Of a stretch of 64,000 nt of DNA, positions 56,006 through 64,000 are shown one piece after another. This DNA is from Eutreptiella sp. 'Long Island Sound 2002' (lineage: Eukaryota; Euglenozoa; Euglenophyceae; Eutreptiales; Eutreptiaceae). The notes beneath the pieces are model-generated. The model was not told the DNA's origin. It did not search any database and saw only the letters and a list, made by a program, of their open reading frames with translations. Position 1 is the first letter of the stretch. Every line of letters starts with the position of its first letter. Location: positions 68,354,719-68,418,718 of the forward strand of contig OZ038379.1 of the NCBI GenBank assembly GCA_964036045.1, read 5' to 3'. Both the position numbers and the translations under genes were made by a program.

Positions 56006-57422
56006 CTACAGAATCAACAGTACCAAGCCAGCCCACCTCAGTACTATACAGTCAGTGAAAAACTCAGCAACGCAATTACCGTACAGTGCAGCCTGGTACG
56101 GTACTGTACCTAAACGACAACGGCTCTTCCGTTTCGCGGGTGTCGCGCGCTGAGTGTGATCTGCACCCCGTTTGAATCTGCGGTAGCGTCGTCGACCTGA
56201 CCATAGCACTGATGGCGGTTGTTGAGGCGGGTGACGCGGTCCACGCTCTCTACAGGGCTGGGACCAAGACGCCCGATGATCGTTGTTGGGGCAGATGACG
56301 CGGTCCACCGTCTCTACAGCGCTGGGACCAAGACGCCCGATGGAGGTGAGGCGGTGGCTGGCCGGGTCTAAGGATGGTGCCTCTCTGGGAAACAGGCGAA
56401 AGGGGGCGCTGAGAAAGGCACAGGAAGAATAGAAAGGTAGGGTTAAGAGTATGCTGGATTTCAGGTTAGCGCCAGCTAGCGCAGACTGCAACTTAACGAC
56501 GCTATACCAGTCTGACAAACAAAGGAAACAGTCAACGACCGGGACGAGGACAAACGTAACATTTGAGCCACAGACAGGAAAAGCGCATTCACTGCAGACT
56601 GTCTGACACGGAACAACAAACGATAAACAGACAACAGAGACAGACAGAGATCGGCTCAACCAGACTAAGGTTAGCATATGCACTCTTGCTATTTCATCGG
56701 CACCCAGCTGAAGCGCCCACGCAAGCGTTGTGTCTAAAGGGGGGGGTCTTGCCACCGTGCAGAGAAAATGAATGCAGGTGCGAGGCAAAATTTCTTATCT
56801 GCCCCACCCCTTTGCTTGGTGTTTTCCATCCTACGGGAGAGGAAACTCCCTTTCACAGGCAAACCGAATTTGGCCGCCTTGAAATGGGGGAACAAAGTGT
56901 CCCCAAAATGTTTCTAGCCAGAAAATAGGCATAATTCGCAGGGTATGTTTCCCATTCGCATGTGTGTACACAACTCCCGGAGGTTCTCACACACACGCTC
57001 ACACCAGACTGAGGACGGACAACAACAAATGGATCTACCCTACAGAAGCTCCAACTGTCCCCTTCCCTTGAAATATAATCCACTGCACTGATCGCTGAAG
57101 CAGGAACCTTCGGCGGCAGTGGGGGCCTGGACACGGGTACTTCAGAAGTCAGCAGCAAAGCCTTATTCTTTTCCCTCAGGTGCTGCCAACCAAACAATCC
57201 TGTCGGGATCCGACAGCCAGCCCTCTCAGCGGGCCACGACGAAAGCGCTGTGTTGGGCTTCGGCCAAAGAGTTGCATGGGTCGGCGGCACCCAGTGCTTG
57301 GGTCCTGTAAGTGTGTTTCCAAACAACGCCAGGTGTGGAAACACTGCGACAGTATGATCCTTTTTTTGATAGAGCCAACTCGTAGAGGGTAATGCGGCAA
57401 CGATACCGTTTCTCCCATGCAC
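56006..57422 (-). other. Element 3 interior, two long minus ORFs
   Basis: 56006-56788 and 56853-57422 are open on the element strand (260 and 189 codons). The first is Ser/Leu/Val/Cys-rich and the second has no motif. I see nothing like Gag. A 62-65-bp unit with GCTGGGACCAAGACGCCCGA is repeated twice at about 56228-56342. Confidence 0.25.
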
Positions 57423-57596
57423 TAAAGAAATCCTGCTCGCCCCTCAAAGCGATCAGACTGAGGCGCATTTGAACTCCAAATAGCAAAGTGAAAATGGGTT
57501 CCGCTGGTAGTAAGACGGCTTCCGACAAGACGACATCTTTCTTGTCCCAGAAACGACCCACTTTTGCGCGGCGTCGACCAGCCCTTAATTTACTGC

Positions 57597-57812
57597 GCTC
57601 AGGTCTGCCAGACAGCCAATTTGTAAGCGCTCAGGTCTTTGCCAGACAACCAATTTGCAAGCACTCCGGTCACCGCCAGACAGCCAAATTACAAGCGCTC
57701 AGGTTTCTGTCAGACAGCCAAATTGCAAGCGGTCAGGTCTCTGCCAGAAAGCCAATTCTTCATGGTCACACAGAGGGCCGCCTACTGCGCTCAGGTCTGT
57801 GTCAGGCAGCCT
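57597..57812 (+). repeat. Tandem repeat, about 38-40-bp unit, 5-6 units
   Basis: GCTCAGGTCT, GCCAGACAGCCAA and TTGCAAGC recur in order with variation. No gene. Confidence 0.8.
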
Positions 57813-59714
57813 TCACTCAGCCGCAAGCGGCGAACCCGTACCCGCCCGTCGGCGTACACATCAACCAGAATGGACCATCCATGAGCAGTGTGGACGTGCA
57901 GACTGGCCACCACCACAGCAGGCGTTGCAAAAAACATAGTGGTCTCCTACAGTACACACACAGGACACCCGTAGGACATACACAGTATACTAACTGTGAT
58001 TCCTACATTCAGCAAAGCAACGTTCGGCAAATCAAATCTCAACTCCAAATTACGCGGTCCACAACCACAACATTTGTAACCCTAGAATTATCTGTTTCCA
58101 GCAAAAGCAGGTGCGGCCTCTGGCAATGAAAGTACCTTGCTAGCCGGAAGTCACCTTCGCACAAGCTCGCTCCAGGGCTTTTGCTTTACCGACTGGTTCT
58201 CGGACATCGTGGGCGGAAAACTCGGATTACAAGCCATACCTTCAACCCAGATGCTGGACCCGAGGAGAGAGCAACAGTCGGTGTTTTCTCACCTCAATCA
58301 TGTGTAAGACACCGAGAGTAATGATGGCAAGAAGGGCGCAACGCGCTCTGTAAACCCTAGGTGCAGGCCATAGTCTTAATTTCCCCTCGTCTCTCTGGGG
58401 AGAGTGGTATACACCCCTACGCACACACACCGACTGCTCCTGACCTGCTTATGACTCATACAGACCGTGGGAAACTACGGGGTACGTAAATGAGCGTGTA
58501 CCTGTATGCGTGGCCTTGCACTCCATGGTGCAGGTAACTGCGCGGGTACGGAACTCCAATTTGGTATGTGCGTGCATATGGAGTATGCCTGTATGTGCCT
58601 CGTCAACGTCTAGGCGTACCACTGAACATACTCTCTGGACCCTACACCTTGGCACTCACCATCTGCGCACGGCACAAAGGATGTTGACCCAAGACATCAA
58701 CCCATAAAACCGTCCACCAACCTTTTCTGGGACTACTTGACCCAAAAAATGCCACGTAAGCTGCAAGCTGCACAATGGATCAACTCCGTCATTACTGGCG
58801 CTGAGCCACCTCAATCCCTTGTAGGAATTATCTATGCGCCTGCACGCCTCTCGACTAAAACACAGGTAGTGAATCTCGCTAGCACAGTATCACGGATTGC
58901 TTGGAAGGGGGAGCAAAGCAAGCATGTTGACACCTGCCCATCCATACAAGAGGCACCGGAGAGCATGTCTATAAAGAAACTGCTATCTATCCGCTATACC
59001 TTTGGAATACAATTAAACACTTGAGCTCTCCAAATCCATATCCCAGTCAACAAGTGCCTACTTACTGACATGTTGGTTCTCGTGTACAACCGATGCAAAA
59101 CCAAGGCTTGGGTCTCCTCATGACACATCTAGTTGTAGGAAAACTACGACGGGATTCACACACGGAGGCACACGCTCCTTTAGGAGCTAGGGCACATGCA
59201 TGGTCAAACTGACTACCCCAAAAACGCAAAAACTCAAGTCCTTGAACGGCCCGCCCCAGTGACATCGACCGAAGTACGCTTCCATTCTTTGCTTAGCGCA
59301 ATTCTATCAGGGTGCAACCACCTTGACGATTGAGGACAGGTTAAAGACAAGATTAGCGTAACAATGGCTTGGCAACTGAACGACGTTGCGGAGAGAAAGG
59401 ACCAAACAAATTTAAAACTAACAAACGACTAGGCATTGACTAGACAAACACAAAGAAGAAGAAAATGAATTTTTCTGCCACTCTTGGCTCTCAATCCCCC
59501 TCTCCCGACCTCCCAAAACACTGGAGAAGGAAGGCAGGTAAAACGTGACAAAGATAACCTTTACCCGGGGTGATGATCACAAGAATCGCAAATCCCCTGA
59601 GCAAAGTAGAGAGAGGTATGAGGGAGAAGTACTCATTATGTACAATTTGCTCTCACCTGGAAAACCCCAAATGCCCTTAGGCCACATGGCCGGCAGAGGA
59701 GCCATGCCCAGCAG
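57813..59714. other. Element 3 interior, no gene
   Basis: Nothing recognisable apart from short unsupported ORFs on both strands. Confidence 0.35.
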
Positions 59715-60140
59715 CAAGGCAAGGCGCATCGCTCAATTGAGAGGAGGATGAATTGTAGTCGTACTTCAAGACGCCCTCGACCATGTCGCCACCCATAACC
59801 ATGGACAGCTTTCCGTCGACGGCGGAGGAGGCATGAGTGCCCTTGAAGTCACAGGACACGAAGAGCTCCTCAATGTAGGGGCGCATTCCTAGTGATTGTC
59901 ACAACGCATTCGGAACTTTTTGGGAATAGGCACGAGGAAGGTGATACCCTTCACTTGCCCTTCAACGGAGGCACCCTCAGGGCGGCAATCTTCTTGACCC
60001 CAATTCAGATGTGCACGATGTTCATGACACCCGCACGGGCACGGCGTAAGTGAGAGTGACGGCCGTCCAAGTTCATCTCATCTCCAATGTAGGAGTAAAT
60101 GGTTGTCTTGGTGCCGTAATCGATGCCGGATCTCTCCACA
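59715..60140 (-). pseudogene. Captured GAPDH fragment (GapA/B type), broken
   Basis: Minus-strand text matches the C-terminal catalytic domain of glyceraldehyde-3-phosphate dehydrogenase: KTTIYSYIGDEMNLD, then HLRRARAGVMNIV, then AALRVPPLKGK, VKGITFLVPIPK, ELFVSCDFKGTHASSAVD and LSMVMGGDMVEGV. The HSYTGDQ--LD--H-DLRRARA pattern is typical of plastid GapA/B and cyanobacterial Gap2 rather than cytosolic GapC. It carries a stop after NIVHI, a one-base deletion at GGCAAG-TGAAGGG, and lacks about 40 residues before ELFVSCD. The orientation is that of element 3. It is an inactive capture, not a host gene. Confidence 0.85.
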
Positions 60141-60394
60141 TCGAAGACTTCTTTGTCGGTGAGAATAAGGGGGAACAAGACCACACAAAGGCAAACAAAA
60201 CAAGCAAGGACACAACGGAACGAAAATTTAGAGGATAAAATTTCCCAAAATTATTTAACTCAGTAGGGGCAACCAAGACACAAGCATACAAACCTCCTTG
60301 GGGCTTGGGTACCCCGGAACAAGTCACCAAGGTGCCCGGGTGACTCTCCGGTACTTGGCAACTGTTGGCTATGACAAGGAGGTCGTGGGGCAAA

Positions 60395-60670
60395 CTTGAT
60401 TTTCGGAGCGCCCAAGCGGAGGCGCGGCTTTGCGATTCTAAAGCACCCAAGCGGAGGCGCGATTTTGCATTTCTAAAGCGCCCAAGTGAAGGCGCACTTT
60501 GCATTTCTAAAGCGCCCAAGTGGAGGCCCGCTTTGCATTTCTAAAGCGCCCACGTGGAGGCGTATCTTTGCATTTCTAAGGCGCCCAAGCGGAGGCGCGG
60601 CCTTGCATTTATTAGGCGCCCAAGCGGGGGCGCGGCCTTGCATTTATTAGGCGCGCCAAGCGGAGGCGCG
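60395..60670 (-). repeat. Tandem repeat, about 38-40-bp unit, about 7 units
   Basis: GCGCCCAAGCGGAGGCGCG and TTTGCATTTCTAAA recur with small changes. It lies just inside the 5' LTR, in the leader where a packaging signal might be expected. Confidence 0.85.
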
Positions 60671-60807
60671 GGCGTTGACGAAGAAGTCGGAGACAAAGGC
60701 AAGTAACACAAACTCACAAGGCAACAAAAAGATCCCTTGCTCAAAAGGAGAGAATATCCGGAGTCAGCGCAGGAAAGTCCTAAAATTTGTTGGCTTGCCA
60801 CAAAATT

Positions 60808-60826
60808 AGGCAAGCCTCTGCTATCA
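60808..60826 (-). other. Element 3 primer-binding site
   Basis: TGATAGCAGAGGCTTGCC follows the 5' LTR on the minus strand. It matches the initiator-Met type (TGGTAGCAGAGG) with one mismatch in the first twelve bases. Confidence 0.6.
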
Positions 60827-61889
60827 CAAAGAAAAAGAGAACTACTCGACTCCGTAGTAAGTTATGACTTGCTTTGGAATATCCCCAAAATGCTTATATT
60901 TCAACCACTCAATGGTTAGCAAACCCTAGAAAACATAATTCAGAAAATAGGCTCACAAAACTACATAATTTTTGGGAGGGTTGCACACGAGCAAGAATTT
61001 ATCTAATCGTCTCATTTGATTGTTGTCCCTAGTTATTTTCAATGCAAAAATATTCCTAGGGTCATATTACCCAAAACAACCAAACAAAACATACACAACT
61101 ACACACAAGTGAAGCAAAGCACAAAGCAAAATGCAAATGAGGTAATGCACTCCACAGTATGGCATGAGTGCATCTTTATTCTCCATGCCATACCTGGTTG
61201 AACCTCGTCCCGGGTCACCAAGGATGGCGGATCATCCTGCCATGCGAAACTGAGAAGCATGGCAAGGTGTATCAACAAAGAAGAAGGCAAGGGGGCATAG
61301 TGCAATGCATATGGTATGTAAGAATGCATGCATGAATGCAATGAATGCATGCACGTGCGTGTTTATGACGAGGTTATTAGTGCTATGCTTCAACTATACA
61401 CACACCATACCCTTTATGCTACTTGCTCACGTGGCACATGTGAATGCATGCATGAATGCAATGAATGCCTGCGCACCACAATACTTAAACCAGTCACCCA
61501 TTCTCAATCACACCCCGACAATCTACAACTAATGCACGACGGATGTAGATTCAATCGATAACAAATAATGAAACTAAGCTTCGTACACAATCTCTACTCA
61601 AACTGACGACACAAACCACGAGCATGACCTAATCATGCGAGTCGGAGTTAATCTTGAAGAACATAATTCAGGGAATGAGAAATCGTAAAGTCAATTGTAA
61701 TTTGAGACATTCTGGACCACGTGAACACTGTCGCAGATCGCAGATCGCGACGCCGGAGCATTTCGGATCGCCGCCATTTACAGATCTTAGAGCGACGATC
61801 CTAAGACAGCAACAGGTCAAAACAAAACAGAAGTAGAGAAGGAATCATTCCAGACGGCGTCCCAATAGGAAAAATGACTTTTTCTTACT
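60826..61889 (-). repeat. Element 3 5' LTR
   Basis: 1,064 bp. The outer end on the element strand is AGTAAGAAAAAGTCATTT, the inner end CTCTTTTTCTTTGT. Confidence 0.93.
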
Positions 61890-62023
61890 TTGGGCACAGA
61901 GTCAGTGGAGTCTGGGGTTGTGGCGCCTTCAGCGTCTGTTGCAGCGTGTTCTACTGCTGCCACATGGTCTGCCATAGGGTCTGCTGTACACCTACAAGCA
62001 CATCACAATAAGATGGTCAGAAG
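61890..62023 (+). other. Right flank of element 3 insertion
   Basis: Begins with the TTGGG duplication. The reading frame from the left flank (SGAATSLG) continues here (ESVESGVVAP), showing that element 3 interrupts one locus. Confidence 0.5.
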
Positions 62024-62250
62024 GTGCGCGCAAAACCTTCGCGTCTGGACACTTTGAAGAAGGCCAAAAAGCCCTGTGTGCTGGAAAAAGTTAAAATTGC
62101 ACTGAAGTTTGAAAAGTATGGAAAATATGGTCTGTATGACAACAACGGTACACTGTGCTGCAAGCCATGTGGAAACAGGATGGATAATACACGGGAGGAC
62201 TCCCTCACAAAGCACGTTACCTCAGGCATTCATGATGTTGCGTGCACTTC
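62024..62250 (+). pseudogene. BED-like zinc-finger fragment (hAT-related)
   Basis: KIALKFEKYGKYGLYDNNG, then LCCKPCGNRMDNTREDSLTK and HVTSGIHDVA. The Y---G-L-C--C--R------S---H--SG-H layout is that of the zinc finger at the N-terminus of hAT transposases and CGGBP1-like proteins. The rest of a transposase is not seen before LINE sequence begins at about 62.4 kb. Confidence 0.6.
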
Positions 62251-62439
62251 AGCCCTTTTCCACAAGGAAGGCGTCTTGTGCATCATTTGCACACAGGCAG
62301 GTTCCAATGCCATCAAGTGGTTTGCATCATCTTCACCTCATTTAGTGGGTACTGCAACAGCAAGTTCTAAAAATGATCAGCCAACTGCAATATGGCATCA
62401 GGTGGTCTCCTTGGTATTCTTTGCTATTCTTCGCTGTTG

Positions 62440-64000
62440 ATGCTACCCCGGGAGGGGGGCTTCGCCATAATGCTCCAGGACACGGGGATCCCCACCCAAA
62501 CGCAGGAGATGCACGTGGCTGCGGCACTCCGGGACAAAGGGTACATCCCCTTCTTCAGTAGCCGCTTGGTGGCAACGGGCTCAACCCCGCAGGGGGGTTG
62601 CCTGCTCACCACGGTCAGCTGCAAGTACGTGGCCGAGCACAAAGTGGTCCGCTTCACGCAAATCGTCCCAGGAAAAGCCGCAGCCCTGGAAATCCGCACA
62701 GACAAGGGGGGCCTCACCCTCATCAACATCCACCACCTACAGGCGAGCAGCTCTCCCTTGGCAGGGCAAGCGGCGTTCTGGGACGACATCCAGATGTACG
62801 CCGCGGCGTACGGCCTGGGCGGACGGCACCCTGTGGTAGTCGCTGGCGACACCAATATCTACATGGATGCCATAACCAATCGGGCCGCGGAGCACTTCCG
62901 CTCTGGCTGGGAGGCCTGCTGCTTCTCGAGGGGCGCGGCGGGCGCAACAGAGGACATGATCCCCACGCTCCAACTGCCCCAGCACAGGATGGACACCTTC
63001 CTGGGGAACGAGCCCCTCCTGCCGTGGTCCCTGCAGGAAAGTGTCTTGGCCGGACGCATGGCGCGCCGCAGGTTTTTGGATCCGAAAACCTTCCGGTCCT
63101 CCTGGTCCTGCCAGGCCTCCTCGACGCGACGGGAAGGGGGGCGGTACCCTCCCCCTACAGCCACAGCGCGGGCCAGCTCCTCCCGTACCACCCTGATGCG
63201 ACGGCCGTCCAACGCTGCCTGTGGGCAGCAGTAACCTCCGCGGAGGACGAACCCTCCCTGGCGCCCTGGCTGGGCCCTTTCGAGCAGCATACCTACGGGT
63301 CAATACCCGCGGCGGCCGTGAACAAAGTGTTTGAGCACCTCCACGCGGCGCAGAAATCCCTGCCGCGTGTGGTAGCGCGCCAACACCCCTTTTCGGCGGG
63401 GTTGGACCCGTCGGGCAACTACCGCCCCAAAACCGGGAAACAACTCCAGGCAGCGATCCTCCGGTATGACACCCTGGCAGCGTGCGCGCCAGCGGCGTAG
63501 CAGGCGAACGCGGCTCAGCAGGGCATCCGCTCAAAGGCAGCACTTTTGCTGGTGGAGGCGCTCCAGGACGTGTTGCCGGCGATCTGCCCTACCGCGATAG
63601 GCCAGCTGCAGGAGGGGCAGGAGAGGCAGGCGACCGCCGTGGAAGAGGACATCCGCCACCTCTGCGCACTCCTTGTGGCCGACCGCAATTCCGCCATCAA
63701 GGACCCCTCGCGCTCCAACGCCCAGGAAGGCCGTCAGGGGGGCCATCGAGGTGGAGGCCCCGGGCCCTTCGGGCCTGTGGAACGTGAGAGTTCCCAACAC
63801 CCAAACGCTCCTGACGTGATGGCTGCGGTCCACGCCTTCTGGCAGGAGCTGTATGGCAAGCGCCCGTTGGATCTCCCCAGCTTCCAGGCTAATCTTGGTC
63901 GCCACATGCCCCCAGTACCGGAGGGTGCGCGGGCCAAGGTGCAGCAATACTCCATTTGAGACCTGCAGTCCGCGCCGGATAAGGCCAACAGCAAGGCCCC
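62440..64000 (+). pseudogene. LINE endonuclease region, continues past window
   Basis: APE-type endonuclease motifs: LTLINIHHLQ, VVVAGDTNIYMD, HRMDTFLGNE and, in a shifted frame, ENLPVLLVLPG in place of SDHLPV. The linker before RT follows (APDVMAAVHAFWQELYGKRP) and the window ends as the RT should start. Breaks include a frame change near 63.05-63.08 kb, TAG at 63498-63500 and TGA at 63957-63959. GC-rich with GC-rich third positions, unlike the AT-richer LINE at 30.7-33.9 kb, so the two belong to different lineages. Confidence 0.8.

Larger units (their letters stand above)
50849..61889 (-). mobile_element. Element 3: 11-kb LTR element without gag-pol
   Basis: LTRs at 50849-51912 and 60826-61889, each 1,064 bp. 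The target duplication is TTGGG (50844-50848, 61890-61894). A primer-binding site and polypurine tract are in the expected places for minus orientation. The 8.9-kb interior shows no RT, integrase, protease or zinc knuckle, so it is a large non-autonomous (LARD-like) element. A broken GAPDH fragment and several tandem repeats lie inside. Confidence 0.92.

Noticed and set aside
59715-60140. Host GAPDH gene
   Set aside because: Contains a stop, a frameshift and a loss of about 40 residues, and lies inside an LTR element.

Overview
This window is nuclear DNA of a eukaryote, and nearly all of it is mobile DNA. I found no confident host gene. The eukaryotic call rests on chromodomain-bearing Ty3/gypsy elements, LINE endonuclease genes, a MULE-type transposase, a BED-like zinc finger and three short GT-AG introns. 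A captured, broken GAPDH fragment is of the plastid GapA/B type, which fits a photosynthetic green-lineage alga, but the host cannot be named from this sequence.

Layout, left to right. (1) 0.6-13.2 kb, minus strand: decayed chromovirus 'element 1', read from right to left as coiled-coil ORF, Gag, three CCHC knuckles, in-frame UAG, protease, dUTPase, methyltransferase-like module, RT, RNase H, integrase, chromodomain. A minisatellite cassette sits between its first two ORFs. (2) 14.0-17.7 kb: a 3.7-kb LTR element ('element 4') with one unrecognised, frameshifted ORF. (3) 19.0-28.7 kb, continued at 42.8-44.3 kb, minus strand: two copies of a two-gene element ('PAL element', my name) that I do not recognise. 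Gene 1 is a large protein of unknown family. Gene 2 carries an NGQH motif resembling ParB/sulfiredoxin-like folds. A 20-bp GC-rich palindrome is scattered through the non-coding parts of these copies, including the middle of three introns. (4) 28.7-42.8 kb, minus strand: 'element 2', a 14.1-kb LTR retrotransposon inserted into gene 1 of the second PAL copy with a GTAC target duplication. It again has a UAG between nucleocapsid and protease. A 3.2-kb RT-less LINE with a 16-bp target duplication is nested in its 3' part. (5) 45.6-48.0 kb, minus strand: a decayed MULE-like transposase. (6) 49.2-50.8 kb: a duplicated flank plus partial LTR, then a minisatellite cassette with twelve 65-bp units, related to the cassette in element 1. 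(7) 50.8-61.9 kb, minus strand: 'element 3', an 11-kb LTR element with two 1,064-bp LTRs and a TTGGG target duplication. It has no gag or pol and carries the GAPDH fragment. (8) 62.0-64.0 kb, plus strand: a BED-like zinc-finger fragment, then the endonuclease half of a LINE running off the window.

Nesting gives a relative history: PAL copy, then element 2, then the LINE; BED/hAT-like locus, then element 3 with its associated cassette. Most reading frames are broken. Many breaks fall in homopolymer runs, so some may be assembly errors rather than true decay.
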